Of a DNA stretch of 64,000 bases, positions 42,781 through 50,512 are shown one piece after another. The translations under genes and the position numbers were made by a program. Each line of letters starts with the position of its first letter. Position 1 is the first letter of the stretch. Source of the stretch: Nocardioides lianchengensis (GTDB lineage: Bacteria > Actinomycetota > Actinomycetes > Propionibacteriales > Nocardioidaceae); NCBI RefSeq assembly GCF_900101465.1, contig NZ_FMZM01000002.1:372001-436000 (forward strand), given 5' to 3'. Below the pieces are notes generated by a model. It was not told the DNA's origin. It ran no database searches and worked only from the letters and a program-made list of their open reading frames with translations.

Positions 42781-45504
42781 GTGAGCTTCGTCCCGACCAC
42801 CGGCCCGGCGACGTTCCGTCCCGCCGAGCCGCCGCGGGAGGGGACGGTGGAGTTCAGCGACGACCGGCGCTCGGTCGTGCTGCCCATCCGCGCGGCGCTG
42901 CCGATCCTCACCAAGGCGCAGGCGCGCGACGACACCCACCCCAGCGTGGCCCTGCTGGCGGGGGCCGCGCTGCTCGGCCTGCGGCTGGTCGCCGCCGGCA
43001 AGCTGGAGCCCGCCCCGACGGCCGTCCCGAGCTGGCGGGTGGCGCCGCTGGACGCCGACGACCGCGAGCGGGTCAGCCTGCTGGCCGGCGGTCGCGGCGC
43101 GGTCGGGCTCGACCCGGCCGCCGCGTCGGCGCTGGTGCGCGACGTGCTCGCCGCCGTCGTGGACGCCGTCCCCCGCACCGCCCCCGGGCCGGCCACGCCC
43201 GAGCCGGCCCCCGACTTCCGGGCCCGCCTCCGGCGCCGCATCGAGCAGCACCGCGAGGAGCCGCCCGACCGCCGGCCGCAGCTGGTCGCGGTCTCGCTGC
43301 GGGTCGAGGCGGACGAGGAGGAGCTGGTCGGCGGCGCCGTACGCCTGGTGCTGCAGGTCCACGACGAGCAGGACCCGCTCCACGTCAGCGACGCGGCGGT
43401 GCTGTGGGCCGAGTCGGGACCGGACGCGAGCCACGGGTTCGGCGATCGGGCGCGCACCCACGCGACCATCGCGCTGCGCGCGGCGGCCGAGGCCTGGCCG
43501 GTGCTCGACCGGATGCTCGAGCTGCGGGTGCCCGACCAGATCACCCTGGACGGGGCCGAGATCGCGAGCCTGCTCGAGGACGGGGTCGCCGCCCTGCGCG
43601 ACCGCGGCGTCGACGTGCTCTGGCCGCGCTCGCTCGGCCGCGACCTGACCACCCGCGCCGTGCTCGACCGCGCGCCGTCGCCGTCGGACGGGCCCCGCGA
43701 GGAGCCGCTGCAGACCGGGCTCTTCGGCGCCGGCGAGATGTTCGCGTTCAACTGGCAGGTCGCGCTGCACGGCGACCCGCTGACCGACGAGGAGATGGAG
43801 CAGCTCGCGCAGTCGGCGTCCCCGCTGCTCAAGCTGCGCGGCAGCTGGACGGTCATCGACCCGGCCGTCGCGCGCCGCGCCCGCAAGCGGCTGCTGCGCC
43901 GGATCACCGCCGGCGAGGCGGTGGCCGCGACCCTCACCGGCACCGCCCTGGTCCCGACCCCGGGCGGGGAGGCGGAGGCCACCGAGGTGATCGTCGGTGC
44001 CACCCTGCTGAAGGTCCGCGAGCGGCTGGCGGCGGCCGCCACCCGCGAGCCGGTCCCGGTGCCGGAGGCGCTGCGGGCCACGCTGCGCGACTACCAGCGC
44101 CAGGGCCTGACCTGGCTGGCCGAGATGACGGACCTCGGCCTCGGCGCCTGTCTCGCCGACGACATGGGGCTCGGCAAGACGATCACCCTGATCGCGCTGC
44201 ACCTGCACCGGGTGGCCGAGGGCGCGACCGGACCGACGCTGGTCGTCTGCCCGGCCAGCCTGCTCGGCAACTGGGAGGCCGAGATCGAGCGGTTCGCGCC
44301 CGGCACCGCCGTACGCCGCTTCCACGGCGGGCAGCGCTCGCTCGAGGGACTCAACGAGGCCGACCTGCTGAGCGGCGGCGGGCCGGGCTTCGTGCTGACG
44401 ACGTACGGGACGATGCGGGTCTCGGCCGAGGAGCTGGCCGCGGTCCCGTGGGACCTGGTCGTCGCCGACGAGGCCCAGCACGTCAAGAACCCGCGCTCCT
44501 CGACCGCCCGCGCGCTGCGGGCCGTGCCGAGCGTGGGCCGGGTCGCCCTGACCGGCACCCCGGTCGAGAACGACCTGACCGAGCTCTGGGCCATCCTCGA
44601 CTGGGCGACGCCGGGCCTGCTCGGCAGCCGCAACGCCTTCCGCAAGGTCTGGGCCGCGCCGATCGAGTCCGGGCTCGAGCCGACCAAGGCCAAGCAGTTC
44701 GCCGAGCTGGTCGGCCCGTTCCTGCTGCGCCGCCGCAAGTCCGACCCCGGCATCGCGCCGGAGCTGCCGCCCAAGACCGAGACCGACCACCCGCTGCGGC
44801 TGACCCGCGAGCAGACCGTCCTCTACGAGGCGTTCGTGCGCGACACCATGGAGCGGATCGAGCGGGCCGACGAGGACGCCCGGCGCGGCCTGGTGCTGAT
44901 GCTGCTGACCGGCCTGAAGCAGATCTGCAACCACCCGGCCCACTTCCTGAAGCAGTCCGGAGCCGCGCGACTCGCGGGGCGCAGCGAGAAGCTCGACCTC
45001 CTCGACGAGCTGCTGGCGACCGCGCTCTCGGAGGACGGCGCGGTGCTGGTCTTCACCCAGTACGTCGCGATGGGCCACCTGCTGGAGAGCCACCTGGCCC
45101 GCACCGGCGTCCCCCACCAGTTCCTGCACGGCGGCGTCCCGGTGCGGCAGCGCGACGCGATGGTGCGCGCCTTCCAGGCCGGCGAGACCCCGGTGTTCCT
45201 GCTGTCTCTGAAGGCCGGAGGCACCGGCCTCAACCTCACCCGCGCCGACCACGTCGTCCACCTCGACCGCTGGTGGAACCCGGCCGTCGAGGACCAGGCC
45301 ACCGACCGGGCCTACCGGATCGGCCAGACCAAGCCGGTCCAGGTGCACCGGATGATCACCCGCGGCACGATCGAGGAGAAGGTCGCCGAGCTGCTGACCC
45401 GCAAGCGCGCGCTGGCCGACGCCGTGCTCGGGCGCGGCGAGGCGGCGCTGACCGAGCTGAGCAACGACGAGCTCCGCGACCTGGTCACGCTGCGGAGCAC
45501 CTGA
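42781..45504 (+). CDS. SNF2-family DEAD/DEAH helicase
   Basis: A 907-residue Swi2/Snf2 ATPase. The N-terminal 430 residues hold the bacterial SNF2-associated region (DUF3670-like, with MFAFNWQVALHGDPLTDEEMEQLAQS). The motor follows: motif I ADDMGLGKTITLIAL, motif II VVADEAQHVKNP, motif III ALTGTPVEND, motif IV onwards VFTQYVAMGHLLE, motif V SLKAGGTGLNLTRADHV and motif VI DQATDRAYRIGQ. It remodels or translocates on DNA or RNA polymerase complexes; HepA/RapA is the best-known relative. Its stop overlaps the next gene's ATG by one base, so a functional pair with the SWIM protein is likely. GTG start. Confidence 0.95.
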   Translation: MSFVPTTGPATFRPAEPPREGTVEFSDDRRSVVLPIRAALPILTKAQARDDTHPSVALLAGAALLGLRLVAAGKLEPAPTAVPSWRVAPLDADDRERVSLLAGGRGAVGLDPAAASALVRDVLAAVVDAVPRTAPGPATPEPAPDFRARLRRRIEQHREEPPDRRPQLVAVSLRVEADEEELVGGAVRLVLQVHDEQDPLHVSDAAVLWAESGPDASHGFGDRARTHATIALRAAAEAWPVLDRMLELRVPDQITLDGAEIASLLEDGVAALRDRGVDVLWPRSLGRDLTTRAVLDRAPSPSDGPREEPLQTGLFGAGEMFAFNWQVALHGDPLTDEEMEQLAQSASPLLKLRGSWTVIDPAVARRARKRLLRRITAGEAVAATLTGTALVPTPGGEAEATEVIVGATLLKVRERLAAAATREPVPVPEALRATLRDYQRQGLTWLAEMTDLGLGACLADDMGLGKTITLIALHLHRVAEGATGPTLVVCPASLLGNWEAEIERFAPGTAVRRFHGGQRSLEGLNEADLLSGGGPGFVLTTYGTMRVSAEELAAVPWDLVVADEAQHVKNPRSSTARALRAVPSVGRVALTGTPVENDLTELWAILDWATPGLLGSRNAFRKVWAAPIESGLEPTKAKQFAELVGPFLLRRRKSDPGIAPELPPKTETDHPLRLTREQTVLYEAFVRDTMERIERADEDARRGLVLMLLTGLKQICNHPAHFLKQSGAARLAGRSEKLDLLDELLATALSEDGAVLVFTQYVAMGHLLESHLARTGVPHQFLHGGVPVRQRDAMVRAFQAGETPVFLLSLKAGGTGLNLTRADHVVHLDRWWNPAVEDQATDRAYRIGQTKPVQVHRMITRGTIEEKVAELLTRKRALADAVLGRGEAALTELSNDELRDLVTLRST

Positions 45505-46175
45505 TGAGCAGGGTCGTCCACCCGCGCTTCGCCGTACGACGGGGCGCGGCGCGCGCGACCACCTGGTGGGGCAAGGCCTGGGTGCGCGCGGTGGAGGAGG
45601 CGGCGTACGCCCAGGAGGACCTGGCCGGCGCGCGCCGGCTCGCGCGCAGTGGTCGCGTCGGGCAGGTCACCGTGGAGGAGGGCGGCTACTACGCGGCCGT
45701 CGAGGACGAGGACGGCGTCTTCACGGTGGCCGGCGTGCTGCCGGTGCTCGACGCCGACGGCCGCACCGCCCTGGTGGAGGTGGTCGCGGCGGAGGCGGGC
45801 CGGATCGCCGCGCTGATGTCCGGCGAGCTGCCCCACCTGCTGGTCGAGCACGCCGACGAGGCCGGCGTCGAGCTGCTCCCGTACGGCGGGGAGCTCGGCT
45901 CGGCCTGCACCTGCGACGCCTGGGCCGACCCGTGCCGGCACGCGCTGGCCGTGCTCTACCAGCTGGCCTGGCTGGTCGAGGCCGATCCGTTCGTGCTGCT
46001 GCACCTGCGCGGCCTGGCCCGCGACGACCTGCTGGCCCGCCTGCACGAGCGGGAGCAGGCCGCCCCCGCCGCGCAGGACGCCGACTTGGAGTCCGCGCTC
46101 GACGCGGCGCTGCGCGCGGCCCGGCTGCTGGAGCTGATGGCCGACCCGGACAGCCGGCTCGACCACCTGCTGTGA
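45504..46175 (+). CDS. SWIM zinc-finger protein
   Basis: A 223-residue protein with a SWIM motif CTCDAWADPCRHALAV (CxCx7CxH), which chelates one zinc and binds DNA or proteins. The N-terminus TWWGKAWVRAVEEAAY and the central GYYAAVEDEDGVF are typical for the SWIM partner encoded next to SNF2 helicases in actinobacteria. Start and stop overlap (TGATG) with the helicase gene, so translation is coupled. The two proteins probably act as a complex in DNA handling, though the pathway is not known. Confidence 0.88.
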   Translation: MSRVVHPRFAVRRGAARATTWWGKAWVRAVEEAAYAQEDLAGARRLARSGRVGQVTVEEGGYYAAVEDEDGVFTVAGVLPVLDADGRTALVEVVAAEAGRIAALMSGELPHLLVEHADEAGVELLPYGGELGSACTCDAWADPCRHALAVLYQLAWLVEADPFVLLHLRGLARDDLLARLHEREQAAPAAQDADLESALDAALRAARLLELMADPDSRLDHLL

Positions 46176-46179
46176 CCGC

Positions 46180-46923
46180 TCAGCGGTAGTCGTAGAGCCG
46201 GCACCCGGTGGCCGTGATCCGGTTCCAGGTCGCGGCGTCGAGGATCCCGGTCTCGGGCAGTCGGGACTCCTGCTGGGCGGCGGAGATCCGGGCCGCCATC
46301 ACCTCGCCGTACTTGCCGCGCACGCGGTTCCTCCCGGTCAGTCGCACCTCCGCGTCCGGGCGCAGCTCGGCGTCGATGGTGATGAGCATGTCCTGCAGCT
46401 CGCCGATCCAGACCTCGTTGCGGGGGGCGATCGCCGCTGGGGTGCGCTTCTGCAGGACCGGCGCCTCTGTCGCGGGGACCTCGCACAGGCACATCGCCCG
46501 CTCGTCGATGCCGTCGACCAGGAAGGTGACGTTGTCGCGCCGGTGGATCGGTTTCCTCAGCCGGTCCAGGCACAGGTCGGTGGCGTCACCGGACCGGTAG
46601 ACCACCCAGTCGAAGGTGTCGTCGGTGGAGGACGGGGTCCAGCGGGTGGCGCACGAGCGGCTGGTCTCCAGGTAGCGGAGGTCCTCGTGCGGGGTGTTCA
46701 CGACCTCGTTACGCAGCGCGGCGGCGTTGTCGCCGAAGCCGACGACCAGGACAGGTTCGCCGGTGCAGTCGAGGTCGATCTTCGGGATCCCGAGCCCGAG
46801 CGGGTCGGCGTACGACGTCGCACCGCCGTCCCCACCGCCGTCGTCGCCGAACAGCGCCGCTGCCGCGCCCCCGCCGACCCCGAGGACGACCGCGAGGAGC
46901 AGGGCGACCAGTCGGGTCCGCAT
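46180..46923 (-). CDS. Exported protein with C-terminal helical domain
   Basis: A 247-residue protein with a signal peptide or anchor at residues 1-24 (RLVALLLAVVLGVGGGAAAALF) and a Gly/Asp-rich linker. The following domain has VLVVGFGDNAAALRNEVVNT, several Cys (RSCATRW, TDLCLDRL, ERAMCLCEV) that could pair in the oxidising outside, and a tail EVMAARISAAQQESRLPETGILDAATWNRI resembling peptidoglycan-binding helices. Function unknown. Its ATG overlaps the stop of the upstream TetR gene by one base, so it is co-expressed with that regulator. Confidence 0.7.
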   Translation of the reverse strand: MRTRLVALLLAVVLGVGGGAAAALFGDDGGGDGGATSYADPLGLGIPKIDLDCTGEPVLVVGFGDNAAALRNEVVNTPHEDLRYLETSRSCATRWTPSSTDDTFDWVVYRSGDATDLCLDRLRKPIHRRDNVTFLVDGIDERAMCLCEVPATEAPVLQKRTPAAIAPRNEVWIGELQDMLITIDAELRPDAEVRLTGRNRVRGKYGEVMAARISAAQQESRLPETGILDAATWNRITATGCRLYDYR

Positions 46924-47492
46924 CAGCGGACCCCGAGCGCGCCCAGCGCCATCCGCACCAGCAGCTCGTGCATCGGCTCGTCGGGCAGCAGCCGGCTGTG
47001 CGGGGTGGAGTTGATCAGCCCGAAGGCCGCGTGCGCCGTGGCTCGGGCCCGGTCGAGCCCGAGGTCGGGCGAGACCCGGCGCAGCTGCTCGGCCCAGAGG
47101 TCGACGTACGTGCGCTGGAGGGTGCGGACCTGCTCGCGGGCGTCGTCGGGCAGTGACTCCCAGTCGCGGTTGTGGACGACGATCAGCGCGCGGTGGTTCA
47201 GGGCGAAGTCGGTGTGCCACTCCACCAGCGCTCGTACGGCGGTGGCCGGCGTCGCGGCGGCCGCGACCCGCTCCTGCCCGCCGGCGAGCAGCTCCTCGCT
47301 GATCGAGACCAGCATCGCCGCGAGCACGGCGTCCTTGGACGCGAAGTGCTTGTAGAGGGCCGGTCCGGAGATGCCGCAGGCCGCGCCGAGGTCGGCGACC
47401 GAGACGCCGTGGAAGCCGCGGGCGGCGAAGAGCTCGGCCGCGGTGGCGAGGATCTGCTCGCGCCGGGTGGGGGTCCCGGCGGCGCTCGTCAT
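46923..47492 (-). CDS. TetR-family regulator, candidate controller of leucine catabolism genes
   Basis: A 189-residue TetR protein: helix-turn-helix VSVADLGAACGISGPALYKHFASKDAVLAAML and a helical effector domain with WHTDFALNHRALIVVHNRDWESLP. The sequence before its ATG (TAACCTGACC reading towards the gene) is the same as before the acyl-CoA carboxylase gene at 48903, which suggests shared control. TetR regulators beside methylcrotonyl-CoA carboxylase clusters usually respond to acyl-CoA intermediates. The assignment rests on promoter similarity and distance, not on proof. Confidence 0.85.
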   Translation of the reverse strand: MTSAAGTPTRREQILATAAELFAARGFHGVSVADLGAACGISGPALYKHFASKDAVLAAMLVSISEELLAGGQERVAAAATPATAVRALVEWHTDFALNHRALIVVHNRDWESLPDDAREQVRTLQRTYVDLWAEQLRRVSPDLGLDRARATAHAAFGLINSTPHSRLLPDEPMHELLVRMALGALGVR

Positions 47493-47494
47493 GG

Positions 47495-47504
47495 GGTCAG
47501 GTTA
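47495..47504 (-). promoter_or_regulatory. Leaderless-type promoter box of the TetR gene
   Basis: On the gene strand TAACCTGACC, with TAACCT ending 6 bases before the ATG, the spacing of actinobacterial leaderless promoters (TANNNT). The same ten bases precede the start at 48903. Confidence 0.5.
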
Positions 47505-47533
47505 TCGGCGCTGCCGGTGGATACCGTGCTCAC

Positions 47534-48883
47534 GTGCTCAGGATCGCGGTCGCGGTGCTGGTGGCCGCCGGGGTCCTCGCCCCGGTCCCGGCCGTCGGCG
47601 GTGAGCTGCAGCGCTTGCCGCGGTCGGCGGTGAGCCACCGGGTGGAGACCCCGAGCCCGCGGGTCGGTCAGCGGGTCGTCGTGACCGGCCGGGTCCGGCC
47701 CGCCGCCCGTCGTCCGGTGCTGCTCCAGCGCCTGGTCGGGAAGCGCTGGGTCCGGGTCGCGACCGACCGCACGGACCGCCGCGGCCGCTACCGTCTGGGC
47801 GTGACGCCCAGCGCCGCGGGCCTGCTCCGCCTCCGGGTCCGGGTGCCCGCCGCCCGGGGCCGTCGGGCCACCGGCTCGCCGGTGATCCGGGTCCGGGTCG
47901 GCGCGGTCGCCTGCCGCCGCGGACCCGGTCCGGTCGACGCGGCCGCGGACGCCGCCGCCGTCGCGCTGGTCCGCACCCTCGACGACTGGCGCTGCGCCGG
48001 CCGGACCGCCGTCGGTCAGCAGGTCAACATCAGCAACGACGCCTGGGCGGACCTGCTCGACGTCGCCCCGGCCCGGTTCCGGGTGGTCGGGTTCGACCTC
48101 ACCGAGCTGGCCGACGCCCTCGCGCTCGGCAAGGCCGAACGGCTCGACCGGCTGGTCGACCTGGCCCGGGCCGGCCACGTGCTCACGGCCTCCTGGCACG
48201 CGCGCAACCCGTGGACCGGCGGCGACTGGAACGACCGGACCGACGCCGATCTCGGCGCGCTCCTCACCCGCCGGAGCGGCGGCGACACGGCGGCGTACGA
48301 CGCCTTCTGGGCCACCTGGGACCAGCACCTCGGCACCCTCGCCCAGCTGGGGGCGGCCGGCGTACCGGTCGTCGTCCGGCCGCTGCACGAGGCGGGCGGC
48401 GGCTGGTTCTGGTGGGGGCACCCCGACCCGGCCGAGTACCGCGCCCTCTTCGCCCGGCTCCAGCAGCGCGCCGCCGCGCGCGGCGTCCACAACCTGCTCT
48501 GGGCGTACGCCGCCGCGCCCCGGACCTGGAGCGGCGTGCACGACCCGGTCGCGCTGGTGCCCGCGCGGGTCGACCTCGGCGGCACCGACAGCTACGACGA
48601 CACCGCCGACGGCCGTCCGGCGGTGCTCGACCTCTCCAGCTATGCCGCCGTGGCCGCCCGGGTGCCGCGGATGGCCCTGACCGAGGTGGGGCCGCAGCAC
48701 AGCGATGGCTCGTGGGACCCGCGGGTGGTCGCCGACACCCTGCGCCGGACCCGCACCCCGGCACTCTGGGCGATGTTCTGGTTCGACGACGCGCAGGGGA
48801 GGAAGGCGGTGCGCTCGCTGCAGGGCGGCCGGGCCTGGCTGGCCTCGTGCCCCGGCGGCCTCTGTCCTGGCGTGGTTGGTTAA
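47534..48883 (+). CDS. Secreted GH26-type glycoside hydrolase (mannanase-like)
   Basis: A 449-residue exported enzyme. Signal peptide at residues 1-22, an Arg-rich beta domain of about 100 residues (VGQRVVVTGRVRPAARRPVLLQRLVG), then a TIM barrel of GH26 type. The acid/base Glu is E286 in VVVRPLHEAGGGWFWWG and the nucleophile is E384 in MALTEVGPQHSDG. Family members cleave beta-mannans or related glucans. The many Arg residues in the N-terminal domain are unusual and may bind acidic polymers. GTG start at 47534, divergent from the TetR gene. Its TAA stop lies in the operator-like palindrome before the next gene. Confidence 0.85.
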   Translation: MLRIAVAVLVAAGVLAPVPAVGGELQRLPRSAVSHRVETPSPRVGQRVVVTGRVRPAARRPVLLQRLVGKRWVRVATDRTDRRGRYRLGVTPSAAGLLRLRVRVPAARGRRATGSPVIRVRVGAVACRRGPGPVDAAADAAAVALVRTLDDWRCAGRTAVGQQVNISNDAWADLLDVAPARFRVVGFDLTELADALALGKAERLDRLVDLARAGHVLTASWHARNPWTGGDWNDRTDADLGALLTRRSGGDTAAYDAFWATWDQHLGTLAQLGAAGVPVVVRPLHEAGGGWFWWGHPDPAEYRALFARLQQRAAARGVHNLLWAYAAAPRTWSGVHDPVALVPARVDLGGTDSYDDTADGRPAVLDLSSYAAVAARVPRMALTEVGPQHSDGSWDPRVVADTLRRTRTPALWAMFWFDDAQGRKAVRSLQGGRAWLASCPGGLCPGVVG

Positions 48884-48900
48884 TGATCGCTAACCTGACC
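48878..48900 (+). promoter_or_regulatory. Operator/promoter of the acyl-CoA carboxylase operon
   Basis: Inverted repeat GGTTA-N8-TAACC (48878-48895) overlapping the GH26 stop codon. Its right half is part of TAACCT, which ends 6 bases before the GTG start at 48903, as in a leaderless promoter. A repressor bound here would block transcription. Confidence 0.55.
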
Positions 48901-48902
48901 TC

Positions 48903-50423
48903 GTGGCGAACATGAGGGAGCTGGTCGAGGAGCTGCGCGAGCGGCTGGCGGTGGCCCGGCAGGGCGGCAGCGAGGCGGCCCGGACCAAGCACACCGACCG
49001 GGGCAAGCTGCTGGTGCGTGACCGGGTCGACCGGCTGCTCGATCCCGGCAGCCCGTTCCTGGAGCTCTCGCCGCTCGCCGCCTACGACATGTACGGCGGG
49101 GGCGTGGCCGCGGCGAGCATCGTGACCGGGATCGGCCGGGTGCACGGCCGCGAGGTGGTGGTGATCGCCAACGACGCGACCGTGAAGGGCGGCACCTACT
49201 ATCCCCTGACGGTCAAGAAGCACCTGCGCGCCCAGGCGGTCGCCGCCGAGAACCACCTGCCGTGCATCGCGCTCGTCGACTCCGGCGGCGCGTTCCTGCC
49301 GATGCAGGACGAGGTCTTCCCCGACCGCGAGCACTTCGGCCGGATCTTCTTCAACCAGGCCCAGATGTCGGCCCGCGGCATCCCGCAGATCGCCTCGGTG
49401 ATGGGCTCGTGCACCGCCGGCGGCGCCTACGTCCCGGCCATGTCCGACGAGACCGTGATCGTCCGCGACCAGGGCACGATCTTCCTCGGCGGCCCGCCGC
49501 TGGTGAAGGCCGCGACCGGCGAGGTGGTCACCGCCGAGGAGCTCGGCGGCGGCCTGGTGCACGCCACGAAGTCGGGCGTCGTGGACCACCTGGCCGACGA
49601 CGACGCGCACGCGCTGGCCATCGTCCGCGGCATCGTCGACACCCTGCGCCCGACACCCGCGCCGCCCTGGGAGGTGCGCCCGGTCGAGGAGCCGCTGGAG
49701 GACCCGGCGTCGATCTACGACGTGGTGCCCGCCGAGGTGCGCACGCCGTACGACGTCCGCGAGGTGATCCGCCGCCTCGTCGACGGCTCGCGCTTCCAGG
49801 AGTTCAAGAAGCTGTACGGCGAGACGCTGGTGACCGGATTCGCGCACATCTGGGGCCACCCGGTCGGGATCGTCGCCAACAACGGGATCCTGTTCAGCGA
49901 GTCGGCGCTCAAGGGCGCGCACTTCATCGAGCTGTGCAACCAGCGCGGGATCCCGCTGGTCTTCCTGCAGAACATCTCCGGCTTCATGGTCGGCAGGGAG
50001 TACGAGAACGGCGGCATCGCCCGCGACGGCGCCAAGCTGGTCACCGCCGTCGCCTGCTCGGTCGTCCCCAAGCTCACCGTCGTGATCGGCGGCTCGTTCG
50101 GCGCCGGCAACTACGGCATGTGCGGGCGGGCCTACGACCCACGGTTCCTCTGGACCTGGCCGAACGCCCGGATCTCGGTGATGGGCGGGGAGCAGGCCGC
50201 CTCGGTGCTGGCCACCGTCGCCGGGCGCCCCGACGACGAGGAGTTCAAGGCCCCGATCCGGGAGCAGTACGAGACGCAGGGCTCGCCGTACTACGCGACC
50301 GCGCGGCTCTGGGACGACGGGATCATCGACCCCGCCGACACCCGCCGGGTGCTCGGCATGGGCCTCGCGGCCGCCGCACACGCGCCCGTGCCGGCCCCCT
50401 CCTACGGCGTCTTCAGGATGTAA
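48903..50423 (+). CDS. Acyl-CoA carboxylase beta subunit (methylcrotonyl-CoA type)
   Basis: A 506-residue carboxyltransferase that moves CO2 from carboxybiotin to an acyl-CoA, most likely 3-methylcrotonyl-CoA in leucine breakdown. Crotonase-fold halves are clear: [44 protein letters not shown], the oxyanion loop [13 protein letters not shown] and the second half [58 protein letters not shown]. These are typical for MCC beta. GTG start. Biotin carboxylase and HMG-CoA lyase genes follow on the same strand, completing two further leucine steps. An acyl-CoA dehydrogenase is not within the window. Confidence 0.95.
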   Translation: MANMRELVEELRERLAVARQGGSEAARTKHTDRGKLLVRDRVDRLLDPGSPFLELSPLAAYDMYGGGVAAASIVTGIGRVHGREVVVIANDATVKGGTYYPLTVKKHLRAQAVAAENHLPCIALVDSGGAFLPMQDEVFPDREHFGRIFFNQAQMSARGIPQIASVMGSCTAGGAYVPAMSDETVIVRDQGTIFLGGPPLVKAATGEVVTAEELGGGLVHATKSGVVDHLADDDAHALAIVRGIVDTLRPTPAPPWEVRPVEEPLEDPASIYDVVPAEVRTPYDVREVIRRLVDGSRFQEFKKLYGETLVTGFAHIWGHPVGIVANNGILFSESALKGAHFIELCNQRGIPLVFLQNISGFMVGREYENGGIARDGAKLVTAVACSVVPKLTVVIGGSFGAGNYGMCGRAYDPRFLWTWPNARISVMGGEQAASVLATVAGRPDDEEFKAPIREQYETQGSPYYATARLWDDGIIDPADTRRVLGMGLAAAAHAPVPAPSYGVFRM

Positions 50424-50436
50424 GCCCACCCCATGA

Positions 50437-50475
50437 CGTTCTTCACTCCCCCGCTTCGCTCCTCCGTGAACAACG
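50437..50475 (+). repeat. Imperfect hairpin between carboxylase subunit genes
   Basis: CGTTCTTCAC and GTGAACAACG pair over 10 bases with one mismatch around a 19-base loop, in the 89-base gap between the two subunit genes. It may adjust relative expression of the subunits. Confidence 0.45.
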
Positions 50476-50512
50476 CCACGGGGACCCCGACCCTGCCGCT
50501 GGAGGTGCTTTC

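Noticed and set aside
42250..45348. Minus-strand frame joined to the second glutathione peroxidase (1,032 codons)
   Set aside because: Only the last 162 residues are protein-like. The upstream part lies opposite the SNF2 helicase and ATG 42738 gives the normal family start.
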